Shown piece by piece: positions 1 through 10,893 of a stretch of DNA of 64,000 bases. This DNA comes from Zea mays. Lineage: Eukaryota > Streptophyta > Magnoliopsida > Poales > Poaceae. Position numbers and translations under genes: made by a program. The stretch lies in assembly GCF_902167145.1 (NCBI RefSeq), contig NC_050097.1, forward strand, positions 117,771,982 to 117,835,981, given 5' to 3'. Under the pieces are notes generated by a model. It was not told where the DNA came from and did not search any database. It worked only from the letters and a program-made list of their open reading frames with translations. Position 1 is the first letter of the stretch; every line of letters starts with the position of its first letter.

Positions 1-369
1 CTCAATCAAGCATATATAACAATATTATTGTAATAAAACTCAACCATGAAAAACATGGTGAAAACAACATAGGCATACTTGTATATCACAAGCATAATAA
101 CAACTTCAATCTCACAAAAGACCAGCGATATCAAACGCATTAATAAAACAATATAAAGATTTTAGGGATAAATTATATCAGGCATTAAGTCATAAACAAC
201 TTACCACATCACCGTAAGGAATAGGGAGGGTTGAAATTATTGTCATCTGCACTTCAAAGACATTAATATATATCAAAGATATTTGAACCCGTACCCTTTC
301 TATAAGTGCAAGTGTGTCAAATTTATCTTCAAATTGCCAAGAATCTAAAGTCTATGCTTTGGTACCAAC
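1..369 (-). mobile_element. Internal 5' end of a Ty3 retrotransposon running off the left edge
   Basis: No gene is visible here. Read on the minus strand, this is the first untranslated internal sequence after a 5' LTR. A primer-binding site lies at 356-367 (minus TGGTACCAAAGC), two bases inside the LTR edge. It differs at two positions from the usual initiator-Met tRNA match TGGTATCAGAGC. gag and pol would lie to the left, outside the window. The assignment rests on the LTR and PBS geometry only. Confidence 0.6.
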
Positions 370-945
370 TGTAACACCCCGGGATCCACAAACGCCCTAG
401 AATGCTACTAAACTACACATGTAACATTCATATATAAAATTTCGACAACATCTCCTTTGAAAATTGCCTAAACGGGGAAGCAACAAAGTATAAATAGATA
501 TCATGATAAGAAAACATAATAGACATTAATAATCTGATAGCAATGGGAAGACAACCATAACGACATGAACTGAATTAACCAGTGCGCACAACTAGTTAGA
601 AACAAACATCCTTTCACAAGAAGTTTCTAATTAAATCATGACTGCGCCTAAGAAGCGTTATTATGAGAGTGAAGGTGGATGTGCTGCTACTTCCCACTCC
701 CCTTGATGAGCAACAAGCACCTGCATTGAGTAATGCAAGAGTGAGATGAAACATCTCAGCAAGCGAATTGTTTTGACGAGATATTTAAACCACAAATTAA
801 ATTAATCAACATTTTAAAAGAATCACAATTAGGATCAGAAATACTTGTAGATATAGAACTCAGTAGTCCCAATATAACCAATACCATCTCATTTCCTTGA
901 ACAACCACAATAGGTTGTACAACACTTCCTTGTGTCAACTATACC

Positions 946-1117
946 TGCAAATATCACTTCAATGTATGCATAGGAATGCAATGTGTAGGTCCTCTGTCTT
1001 CATACCTCTGAGGGTATAAAACCATATCATTTGCAAATATCACTTCAATGAATGCATATGAATGCAATGCATATGTCCTCTGCCTTCATACCTCTAAGGA
1101 TATGAAGCCGCATCGTA
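946..1117. repeat. Diverged 86-bp tandem duplication inside the LTR
   Basis: A block beginning TGCAAATATCACTTCAATG at 946 recurs at 1032. Both copies are followed by GAATGCAATG and by a TTCATACCTCT stretch, at an offset of 86 bases with scattered substitutions. Confidence 0.75.
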
Positions 1118-1246
1118 CCCCTCCTCGGGCAACGTACGATGCTAAGTTATACCGATACAGTCGGACCATAGGTCACGACAAAACTTCAGATGCAAATGAG
1201 TCATGCAATGTATATGGCATGTTGTATTTATCAATAGACTTCACTT

Positions 1247-1366
1247 CCTTCAGATATAATACAAACCTCAAATAATACTTCATCTGCCTTCAGATACAAT
1301 ACAAACCTCAAATAATACTTCATCTGCCTTCAGATACAATACAAACCTCAAATAATACTTCATCTG
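1247..1366. repeat. Three perfect-phase 40-bp tandem repeats
   Basis: Units start with CCTTCAGATA at 1247, 1287 and 1327. The first unit differs from the other two by one base (ATATAAT against ATACAAT). A fourth unit degenerates after CCTTTAG. The near identity points to recent local duplication or slippage inside the LTR. Confidence 0.9.
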
Positions 1367-2952
1367 CCTTTAGGGGTGTGAATTAATCTCATGGATCATA
1401 CTCGAACCATAATCATCATCAATATATGATAGAGCATAAATATAATACAATCAAGTAAAACATCATCATAGAGTTCAATTATGAAGAATCCAATAATTCA
1501 GAAGATTAGAGTGTAGGCGATAAAAATAACATGTCAAAACGGTAGCAACCACCGCTACATTCACTTGCCTTCATCGAAGAAGAAAAATGTACTAGACATG
1601 ATCTGGAGTGTAGCCACCTGCTAGCGGGCATAAAACTTAGTACAAATATTTCACAAACATTTGCCAACAATCAACAAATCGCTCCTACACTTGAAACCAA
1701 GACCTAGTGGAAAGACTCCCACCCTCAACCACATGTCATACAGCAGCAGCGCTATTTGTTAATTTTGTATCTTTAAAATTATAACAGTGGTGATGTTAAA
1801 CAAATACTCTAGGAGTATCTACACAAAATACTCTACAACTTCGGTATTTAATGGATAATTAGATTCTGCCATCTATAAGTTCTAAAACATCTAACAAGAT
1901 AACTGACTGAATATGTTTCAGACAGCAGCATAGTTAACTTCAAAATTCGATATCTCCCAAACTACTCAACCAGAAATCATGAAATTCTGGTGGCAGTAAT
2001 ACCTTGTATTCCTCTACAAAAGTCTCCTTAGTTGGAAGATCAAATTCGGCAATTTACTTGATGAAACCTACCAGTGAACAGACCCGCTCATTTTTTGTTA
2101 GGCAAACAAGAACAACCACAGTAAAACAAACATAACTGGAGTTTCAAAATTCATATGAATGCACTCTTTAACAATATGGAAAGATTATGAAATTATCTAC
2201 AACTTCTTTTACCATCCTAAAGTTTAATTTTGTTGATAAAATTGCCTAAATCTTAAGAGAACAGATTCTGCACAGAATTATGAGACTGAAAAACTGCTAT
2301 AAACAAACTGCAATAACTTTCTGACCTGATGTCCGATTGAGGTGTTCTTCGCAGCCACAGAACGATTTACAAATTATATACGACTCATATATAGACTTTT
2401 TATTTTTTGAGGCCACTAAGAGCACGGAAAACTGGCATGAACAGAAACTGTCGAATCTGCCATTCTGGAGAAACTAATTTCGAGATCAAAATCTAACCCC
2501 ACATCTAATCCAACCTCTAATCCTTCAATCCCCATGATCCACAACCTCCAAAAACAGATAATTACAGGGAGGAACATGGATCTTGTCCTTACCTAGGGTT
2601 TTCCCAAGAAAATCTGCAAGAAGAGATGGGGTAGAACATCTCCTTGATCCCCTCTTCCTCTTCAATTCAACGTGCTCGTCCTCTTCTCATTCCTTGCTGC
2701 GTGGGGGGAGATCTAGGGAGGAGGAAGCAATGGAGGGCGGCTGCACTCGGAGGAGAGGGGGCGACCAGCCAAGGGGAAAAGGGGGGCGGCCAAGAGAGGG
2801 GGGAGGGAAAAGGGGTGGCCACCTAGGGTTTTGTGGGAGAAAGAAACGACGCCTCAGATGACTTCTTACTTTGCATCCAACGCCCCACAACCCTTTCCCT
2901 CGTCCACGCACCGAAGATCAAATTTTGGTCAACATTTTTTTGAGATATTACA

Positions 2953-3224
2953 ATGTAGGTCTATATAGTGTGGGAACATAGTAGAAAAAGTTTAGTAAAA
3001 AAAATAAAAATATACTTTGTCGAGTGCCTACAGAGAGACACTTGATAAAGATTTTTTTAAAAAAAACCAAATTAATCTTTGTCGAGTGTTGGATCAAAGA
3101 CACTCGACAAATTACTATTTGTCAAGTGTTAAATCTAGGACACTTGGCATACTATGTTTTAAATTTTAAGAAATACTTATCCGAGAACCAGATCAAGAGC
3201 ACTCGGTAAAGTACATTTATGTAG
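2953..3224. repeat. Left subterminal repeats of CACTA-A
   Basis: Alternating direct and inverted copies of TTTGTCGAGTG and its complement CACTCGACAAA occur between about 3015 and 3215. This is the binding-site-like array typical of CACTA ends. The copies are more diverged than at the right end. No gene is present. Confidence 0.75.
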
Positions 3225-3763
3225 CACTGCCCGGGGCCCATGGCCCCATTGTTTCACACGCATGTTCGCCGCCCGCCGCCACCGCGTCAGCCCGCCCGTG
3301 CGCCATCGCTTGTGTGACGCCGCCAGTGCGCCACCGCCGGCAAGCCCGCGCACTGGCTGCCGCTCGCACGCCTCCCCGTGCCCGTGGCCACGCCCGTTCG
3401 TGCCCGCGCCACCGTCCATGTCCCCGCCGGCTCCGGTCATCCGTTCCACTAGTCCCCTGCTCCAGCAAAGGCAAAGACTATCTGGTGTCATTTTTGCTTG
3501 ATGACATATAGAAACTAGTAATACAATTGTGACTTGTGAAGTTGTGTAGGCCTTGGTTTAGTTTGCTAAGTGTTGATTGAATTATGCTTACAATGACTTG
3601 GTTGGTATTATGCTTACAATGTAGTTATGGATTGGCTAAGTTGTGTAGGCCCTGGTTTAGTTTGCTAATTCGAAACAAATAAAACTCTCTTATTTTAATT
3701 TCTTGATCATTTGAGTTATGCTTACAATGTAGTTATGGATTAGCTAAGTGTTGATTCGTAAGT
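3225..3763 (+). other. GC-rich leader and following non-coding sequence of CACTA-A
   Basis: 3225-3475 is extremely GC-rich; its short frames read Pro/Arg/Ala in every phase. It is followed by AT-rich, intron-like DNA to the retrotransposon insertion point. A GC-rich untranslated leader next to the subterminal repeats is also seen in CACTA-D (23590-24030). I see no protein-coding gene here. Confidence 0.5.
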
Positions 3764-4384
3764 TGTCAGTGTTTGGAGCCGGACCACGCACCCGGGGTTA
3801 CCCCTCGAGATGCTTTGGGTAGGACGGTGTTGCTGACTGTAACTCAATGGTTCGTGCGAGTCGCACGAGAGACGATAGACAGTTTTCTACAGGTTCGGGC
3901 CGCTTTGAGATGCATAACACCGTACTTCCTGGTGTGGATCTTTATGTGGTGGGTTACAAGAGAATTCTCCAGTATGGAGAAAGCTAATGAACTGAGTAGA
4001 CGGTTGATGAATGACTTGGAAATGATGGGGTACCCCCTAGACCTTATATATTCGACAGTGGGGCACTACATGCGTGTATGATAACGATGTATTCCTAAGT
4101 AATAGTGAACCGACTGAACTTATCTTCCTATAATCATGCCGACCTATCTTTATTTGGTTCCGACGTCCAGGGGTGTCGCACGGGAAAATCGGATCAAAGA
4201 TGTGGATAACGCTTAAATCCAACGAGCCGCCTGGGCCCGAGTCCGCTCATTCCATGTGTTGGCCCATTCTACCAGCAGTTCTCCCCTGGCCTACGAAGGG
4301 ATGGCCTTGCGAGACAATAGGCCTAAAGCCTTTCGCGAGGCCTTCTAGCCTTCTAGTGGACCCGGGGGATATCTGTCCCCCACA
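3764..4384 (-). repeat. 3' LTR of the Cinful/Zeon-like element
   Basis: Minus-strand termini are TGTGGGGGACAGATATC and CCAAACACTGACA. It pairs end to end with 16977-17597 at identical length. On the minus strand a TATATAAGG lies in the middle (about 4045-4055), a likely LTR promoter TATA box. Confidence 0.92.
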
Positions 4385-4398
4385 AGCCCCAATCTTTG
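4385..4398 (-). other. Polypurine tract of the Cinful/Zeon-like element
   Basis: Minus strand CAAAGATTGGGGCT abuts the 3' LTR directly, the position required for the plus-strand primer of reverse transcription. Confidence 0.65.
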
Positions 4399-5366
4399 AG
4401 TTGATTTTGAAATAATCAGGCCAAAGATTCTAGGTCTAGCTTGCGATTTTGATTTTCACTTTGGTGATGGGTGCTCCGAAGGTGCACCTGTTGAATGTTG
4501 CTTCTGAATTCTGCGTGACTCAGTAAAAAACAATCTTTTGTTGTCCTCCTTTGGTACATTCAAAGATCTTCATCTCATGCCTCAGAAATCGGCGCTCTGT
4601 CATCAGCCTATGCTTTAGAGATCAACATTCTGTCTTTTGGAGTTATGGATTTATTGGGCGCATCGGAGGTGCACCCAATAGGTGTAGCCCCCGAGCTTTG
4701 AGTGGATTGTTGAAAATAATCCACTCAAAGATCTTCATTTTACGCTTTAGAGATCAGCGCTTTATCTTCATCTCATGCTTTAGAAATCAGCATTTTATCT
4801 TCATCTCATGCTTTAGAAATCAGCATTTTATCTTCATCTCATGATTTTGCAAATTCAAACAACATGGTCTGCCCATGCCTTGTTAGGTTTGAAATTTATT
4901 TGATCGGTGACAGATTGGACATCTGGTAGATGGCTCTTGGCTGGTCTTCACTTCACTCTGTGCTTCAATGTTGCTGCTGACTAGACTTGCAGTTCAGTAG
5001 CTATATTTGACTTTCCTTTGATCTCTATCGATATCTTCCTTCTGTCGCAATACATTCATTGCGTATACTGCATGGATGTGACTTGTTCAGAAAATCTATT
5101 GAAAATTCCTTGTTGTCCCCCCTAATGGGTGTGACCAAGGGACGTCTTGGTACGCAGAGCGTTTAGCACACTGTCTGGAGTAGTGACTTGATGTGACCGT
5201 GGGGCGTAATCATATCGCCCGAGCAGTTGACCTTAGTCCAAATGGTGTCGTGTTACACGAAGCAGCGTCTGCTGCCTGACTTGCTTTCAGGCGGTTTGAA
5301 TTGCTTTTTGAATACTTGCGACTGTTCGGTGAGCGTGGTAGGAGATGAACAGTTGCCTCTGGCCCC
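4399..5366. other. Non-coding region between polypurine tract and antisense unit, with 33-bp repeats
   Basis: There is no gene. At 4738-4850 about three 33-bp units built on CTTTAGAAATCAGC and ATCTTCATCTCATG follow each other. A looser earlier version lies at 4560-4640. A second copy of the polypurine-like TGTAGCCCCCGAGC sits at about 4683. The remainder has no recognisable signal. Confidence 0.7.
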
Positions 5367-5374
5367 TATAAATA
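5367..5374 (+). promoter_or_regulatory. TATA box of the antisense (plus-strand) unit
   Basis: TATAAATA lies 85 bases upstream of the ATG at 5459, in a CCCC-TATAAATA-GCC context typical of plant core promoters. It faces opposite to gag-pol, so it would drive the plus-strand acidic ORF independently of the LTR promoter. No experimental support is available here. Confidence 0.6.
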
Positions 5375-5458
5375 GCCTACTTGCATCGTTGTTCTCTTCA
5401 CACATCATCCGATAATCTGTTGCTTCTTTTCCAACTCCCTCTTCTCTTCCATCTGGCC

Positions 5459-5936
5459 ATGGGCAAGGACAAGAAAGGTCGAGCTTCGCCGCGTCGCTCC
5501 AGCGACAAGCGGAAGCGTGAGCCAAGTCCTCCCTCGGAGGACTTCGATGACTTCGAGTACTCAGAGGAGGAGTTTTCCTCCGAGTCCGAGGGATCGCCGG
5601 TATATGCTTCCCCCCCCGGCGTCATCCGACGACTCGAACGATTCACAATGGATAGCCACCGAGGTGTGGACGTACATCCGGTCCGTCGAGCGCGCCGGGC
5701 TCGAGGGCTCGGATGAGTCGGAGGTCTCCTCGGACGAGGAGAACTCTTCCAGCTCGTCCGAGGAAGGGAGCGGCGGCGACAACGACGACGAAGGCGATGG
5801 CAAAGGTGGAAGTGGCGGCGGCGACGACGGCAACGACGGCGGCAAGGGAGGTGGTGGAGGCGGCGGCGGTAGGAGAGACGACGACGGCAAGGGCAGCAGC
5901 AGCAGCAAGGCCAGTGGCAAAGCGCCACTGGCTTAA
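5459..5936 (+). pseudogene. Antisense ORF 1: small acidic Ser/Asp/Glu/Gly-rich protein, frameshifted
   Basis: The ATG at 5459 begins MGKDKKGRASPRRSS, a basic start followed by an acidic stretch rich in Asp, Glu and Ser. The frame is lost at a run of eight C (5610-5617). The compositionally matching continuation is in another frame and runs through an acidic Ser-rich part and a Gly/Asp-rich tail to the TAA at 5934-5936. Predicted length with one frame correction is about 158 residues. I recognise no domain; the composition resembles nuclear acidic proteins but no function follows from that. It sits behind its own TATA box in a Tat-lineage retroelement. The shift may be real or a homopolymer sequence error. 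Confidence 0.55.
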
Positions 5937-6665
5937 ATATTAGTATAGATAATTAGTAGTAGCAGTAGTAGTGGAATAATTTAGTAGTAGTTAGTAGTAT
6001 AGTGTAGTGTGAGTAATGTAGTAATGTAATGTAGTAAAAAAAGGAAAAAGGCTGACTCATAATGGGTCAGTCTTTGGGTTTGTGAAAATCCCTTCCACTA
6101 TTTAATGAAGAAACTCCAGTTGCTCCGAGCGAACTATTGCTTTTTTGTTGCTCTTTCTTTATAATCGCTTGATAGTTCGTCTTTGCGCCTAATGCTACTG
6201 CGTTTTTATAAATAATCGCCGAGCGATAGCTGATGACACCTGCGTTTTAGAGGTAACCGCCGAGCGATAGCTGATGACACCGGCGTTTTAGAGGTAACCG
6301 TCGAGTCGTGTTCAATTCTGCCAGTGTTTTAGAGGTAACCTTCGAGCGATAGATGATGACACCGACATTTTAGAGGTAAACGCTGGGTCGTGCCTGACTC
6401 TATCGGCGTTTCAGAGGTAACCGCCGAGTGGTGCTTGACACTATCGACGTTTTTAGAGGTAACCACCGAGTTATGTCTGAAGTTTTGCTTTTCCGAGTGA
6501 TGACTTGGCACTTTTTAGAAATAGTGCCCAACCTGGGAAAACCCCATTTATAGTCGTGTCGACGTGCTCTTTTGATTTCTGAGCCCTAACTTCACATTTC
6601 CGCTTCGAACCACTCCTCTGTTTCCCTGAGATTCCGCTCTTGTTCGTTCCACCGGCGAGATTGCG
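5937..6665. repeat. Spacer with a 41-bp tandem array (6202-6490)
   Basis: After an AT-rich 3' stretch (5937-6200), the motif GTTTTAGAGGTAACC recurs at 6244, 6285, 6326, 6367, 6408 and 6449, exactly 41 bases apart, with a weaker first unit at 6202. Each unit contains a GCCGAGCGATAG-type core with increasing divergence. The array lies immediately upstream of antisense ORF 2 and may hold its promoter. No coding sequence is present. Confidence 0.85.
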
Positions 6666-9600
6666 ATGGCACCGAAACGGAAGAGACAGAGCTCCGTCGT
6701 GGCAATCATCCCGCCCATCGACCCCAACAGTCAGTTGCCATTCGCAGGTAACCATATGTCTGTTATTTCGGAATCTGATCTTCTTCACCTTGTTGAAGTT
6801 GGGGTTTTACCTCCGAAAGAACTTTGCTCTTGGCGGATTTGCCGCGGGGTCACTGTTCCGACGGAGGACACCCATGAGTCTGTAGTCTATGTTCCTTTTC
6901 TTGTCCGCGGCCTTGCTCTTCCCGTTTCTCCCTTCTTCCATGGCCTCCTTGATTTCTATGATCTGAACTTGACCCACTTGAACCCTAATTCTATCTTGCA
7001 AGTTTCTATTTTTATTCATCTATGTAAGGCCTATCTTGGGATTCTCCCCCATTTCGGCCTCTGGAACTATCTGTGTCATTGTCGGCCCGGGATGGATGGG
7101 GGACAGCACCAGCTTGTTGGCGGCGCAAGTCTAGAGCTGCGTCGCGGGAGGAAGACAGAGTACCTCGACATCCCCCTCAAGGATAGCATCAAGGGGTGGC
7201 GCCTCGAGTGGTTCATTGTGGAGAACCACTGCAAGTCCCTACCCCCTCGGTCGGGGAGGCAGCCAGCTGTCCATACTCCAAGCTGGATAGAATCTCCGAC
7301 CCCTTCGGAGATAACGGAGGCAAAAATATTGCTTGCCGAGGTCTGCTTGTTGAAAGACAGAGGTCTGACTACTGAAGTTGTGGTCGTTGATTTCGTCTTC
7401 AAGAATATTTAGCCTTTGAAGGACAGGGTGTACCCGGCTTATCTGTACAGTGGCATCAGTGACTCTACCCGGGTTACAAACAAGAGAATCCCCACTGAAG
7501 ATCTGGTGAGCCAACTAGATATGATCCTGAGGGGCAGAGTGCCAAATGTTGGTGCTCCTGTTGCCTATTTTGCCTAGAATCTGCCACCTCATAGGTCATT
7601 TTCTGAATTTGTGTCCAACCCTCCTGCTAGTGATGGTAGCCTGGGTCTTAGAGTACGACCCTCTCCTGAGGATATTGAGGCTCTGATTGCCCCTCTCCGG
7701 AGTCTCCAGATGATGAGAGGCAGATTCATTTTGAGATGCCAGCTAGCACAGACGATGCAGAGATAGATGATGTGCTTAGTATGCTGGCTGGGGAATCATC
7801 TGACTCGACCCATGCCGAGACGATGTCTATCACGGCTGGACAAGAACTTGGCAAAGCGGTGGAGACTCGGAAGCCTGAAGGTGCTCGCCCAAAGCGTCCA
7901 CGCCGAGTTAGCCGCGCCGACTGCACCTGTTGAGGAAAAGAAGAAGAAGAGGCGGCTTCGGCGATTGTCATGCTTTGACCAGGGTGCAGGTCCTTCTGCT
8001 CTGGTTCATGATGAAGTGCTAGTATAGGTCCTTCCTGAGGTTGGTGCCAAGGGTTGTGACCATGCACAAGCTGTTGTGTGTATATTTGATGAAGAAGAAG
8101 AAGAAGTCTCGTTGATCCATAAGAACAGCCGGCATTACAGAGTTAGTGAGGGGGCGAGTGATATTCCTTGTCCATCTCTGTCGGCTCTTGTCAGTCTTCA
8201 GGGACTGTCAATATCAGATTTTGATCAGGCCCTTGAGGAAGTCATCCCTGAGGATATGCTGTCAGCGCCAACTACCGATGACGTGATGGTCGTTTGTTTA
8301 GAGGTTCCAAACGTTGGACTGGAGGTATCCTGAACAGTGTCTCGTGCATCGTCGACTTTGGAGGGCAGTCTTCAATGCCAAGACGCTGGTCCAAGTCGCC
8401 CGACTCCCATGGAGGTGACAGAAGAACCCTTGGCCTTAGAGGTGGCTACTGCAGAAGACCCAGCCCCCGAGGGTGGTGCTGGCATTTACCCAACCCCCAA
8501 GGTTGTTGCCGGTAGTGATCTAGCTCTGGTGGGTAGCGCAAGCTGCAACCCAGCCCCCAAGGGTGTTCAGGTGGGCTCTCCTTCCCACACCTCCATGGAC
8601 GTCCATGTTGGGTCGTCTCCACCTCAGTCTGATGGGGCGACGACGGTGTATGCTTCCATAGCTTTGAACAAACAAGTCACCTTAGAGGTCGGCGAGCTAG
8701 ATGCGAGAAGTCTGTTATCTGCTGGCGGGGCTGAGATCACTCCTGACAATGCCCTTCAAATTGTTCCTGCTGATCTTCCCCCGTCAAGCCATGACATAGC
8801 TCCCCTGCCTTGGGTCTGCCATCGTTCCTCTCCAATCTTCAGGTGAGTCAACTACTTGCCTTTGTTCATATTGGTAAATTATCTTTCTTATGCTTATGTG
8901 TCTTCGACCACAGGCTTTGGTTGATGGAATGTCTGCCCAACTGAGGTCGTGTGGTGCCGCTGTCCCAGAAGGAGATCTGTCTCTAATGCAGTGGAACCCA
9001 TTGCTGCTTCAGAAACATATTGCTAACTTGAAGGCATCAAACGCTGGTTAGTGACCTCACTTCTTCCTTAGTTGTTTTTATTGATCAACTTGTTTTTAAT
9101 CATGTATCCCCTTTTAGCTGCATTGTCGGATATGGCCCGGCAGTGCTCTGAACTTGAGGAGAAATATCTTCGAAGTCAAGCCGACTTAACCCAATGGTGC
9201 TCTGAACTTGAGGAGAAGTATTCTCAAGGTCAAGCTGACTTGGCCCAATTTTCTGCTTCTTTGGATGACGCGCGCTCTTTGAACTCTTCCCTCAATGCTC
9301 AGCTTGACTCGGAAAGGATGGCACATGGGGTAAACTCCCTTGATTGACTTTGCCATGCTTATTGTTGACTGGGTGTTGAATGTTGATTCTTGTTCGTAGG
9401 AGGAGAAACGAGTACTTGCATCCTCTCGTGATAATCTGGACAGGTTATATCGTGATGCTAGTAACTCCTTGACTATTTTGGAAAGGAGTCACCGCTTCAC
9501 TAAGTCGGACCTGGACCATCATCGTCACGAGCTGCAAGTATCTCAGGATGAAGTTTAGCGACTTGGACAGCTGTTATCAGCCAAGGATCTGACCATTAAA

Positions 9601-9875
9601 GATCTTCGTGCTTCAAGGAAACTCATCGCACAGGAGCTAGAAACTGCTCGACTGGCTGTCAAAGCTTCAGAGGACAACTGCGACGTTCTGAAGGCTCAGC
9701 GCGACAAGGCTATGGACAAAGCCATTCACGCGGGGCGGATCTTGATGAGGAGGCCCGATGTAGTGGTTCCTGATGACATTGTCGCCGACGTCAAGGCTAC
9801 GCCTGATGCTTCGAGTTGTCCTTCTTCCTCGATTGCTCTTGCAAAAAACATTGCCGACAAAGACGTTTCGATGTA
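6666..9875 (+). pseudogene. Antisense ORF 2: 'putative gypsy type transposon' domain plus coiled coil
   Basis: The ATG at 6666 opens a 248-residue frame to a TAG at 7410. Residues about 70-245 match the plant 'putative gypsy type transposon' domain (Pfam Transposase_28), with LPHFGLWNYLCHCRPG and EYLDIPLKDSIKGWRLEWF as landmarks. Homologous reading continues past stops and frameshifts (7410, 7576, about 7710, about 7925, 8025, 8331) to about 8842. It then appears spliced: donor GTGAGT at 8844, acceptor CAG before 8913, donor GTTAGT at about 9046, acceptor TTTTAG before 9118, donor GTAAAC at 9330, acceptor TCGTAG before 9401. The last exons encode a heptad-rich coiled coil ending with the TAG at 9873-9875. 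Its function is unknown. It is carried in antisense by Tat-lineage elements and this copy is broken. Confidence 0.7.
9140..9245 (+). repeat. 51-bp in-frame duplication in the coiled coil
   Basis: The segment encoding CSELEEKYLRSQADLTQW recurs once as CSELEEKYSQGQADLAQF. It keeps frame and heptad phase, so the coiled coil was lengthened by 17 residues. Several differences separate the two copies. Confidence 0.85.
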
Positions 9876-10893
9876 GTGATATCATGCGAAACACTGGATG
9901 TACTATGAATTCTATGTGTGTGTGATGGTTGTGTTCGAATATTTTGTGGACAAGGCACCAGAATGTGTCCTTGGTGCTGACAAGGACAACGTTCTTTTTT
10001 CCTGGAGTACTAATTGTTTCGTTATTAGGGTATAACAGTCACCCTGAACAATTGTGAAAGTAAATGTGGCGTGTTGGTTTTGAAACTTTTTCTGACTTAA
10101 GCTGATCGCTTGGCTGGTAAGGCATAGTGGTCGCCCTAAGATAGGTAGATGTGATCATATCGCGCTGACTTGAGTCGATTGTCCCGTTGTAGGGTATAGT
10201 GGTCCCCCTAAGTCGAGTTAGCACGAGCATGTTGCGCCGACTTAAGTCGTCACCGACTTAAGCCTATCGCTCTGTTAGTAGGGTATAGTGGTCACCCTAA
10301 GTCGAGTAAGCGTGAGCATGTTGCACTGTCTTAAGTCATCACCGACTTAAGCCGATTGCTCTGTTAGTAGGGTATAGTGGTCACCCTAACTCGAGTAAGC
10401 GTGAGCATGTTGCACCGTCTTAAGTCGTCGCCGACTTAAGCCGATTGCTATGTCAGTACGGTATAGTGGTCACCCTAAGACAAGTAAGCGTGAGCATGTT
10501 GCACCATCTTAAGTCATTGCCGACTTAAGCCGATTGCTCTGTCAGCAGGGTAATATGGTCACCCTAAGTCGAGTAAGCGTGAGCATGTTGCACCGTCTTA
10601 AGTCGTCGCCGACTTAAGTCGATTGCTCCATCAGTAGGGTATAGTGGTCACCCTAAGTCGAGTAAGCGTGAGCATATTGCACCGTCTTAAGTCGTCACCG
10701 ACTTAAGCCAATTGCTCCGTTGGTAGGGTATAGTGGTCACCCTAAGTCGAGTAAGCGTGTTGATTTCAAGTCCAATCGAATTGAAGTCAGCTGATAGTCA
10801 AGAGTTTGAATGCCTTTGAAAACAAAAACTTTATTGATGATGGATTCTCCAATTATAGAGTACGATGTTGCTCTGATAGCTTTTGAGGCCTTG
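9876..10893. repeat. 89-bp tandem array with built-in hairpins, between converging genes
   Basis: The core GGGTATAGTGGTCACCCTAA recurs at 10192, 10281, 10370, 10459, 10548, 10637 and 10726, each step 89 bases. Two looser units precede it (about 10027 and 10120). Each unit holds CTTAAGTCG and CGACTTAAG separated by four bases, a perfect nine-pair stem-loop in the best copies. The array ends near 10765. 9876-10026 and 10766-10893 hold nothing recognisable. It lies exactly between the 3' end of the plus-strand unit (9875) and the 3' end of the minus-strand integrase (10894). Confidence 0.92.

Larger units (their letters stand above)
370..2952 (-). repeat. 5' LTR (2.58 kb) of a minus-strand Ty3 element
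   Basis: On the minus strand the segment starts TGTAATATCTC and ends GGGGTGTTACA, short inverted ends of the TGTAA...TTACA kind. The PBS follows directly after the end. The stretch is AT-rich except at 2640-2900, a GC-rich patch that would lie near the 5' side of the LTR transcript. It holds no convincing gene; the short frames at 2583-2911 are low-complexity Pro/Arg/Gly readings of that patch. It contains the two tandem duplications listed separately. The partner LTR and the target duplication (candidate ATGTA after 2952) are not visible, so the boundary at 2952 is inferred from the terminal motif. Confidence 0.6.

Noticed and set aside
5398..5928. 176-codon minus-strand Arg/His-rich frame
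   Set aside because: Complement of the acidic low-complexity ORF on the plus strand.
10027..10765. CRISPR-like regular array
   Set aside because: Whole 89-bp units repeat with no unique spacers, in a plant retrotransposon; it is an ordinary tandem array.
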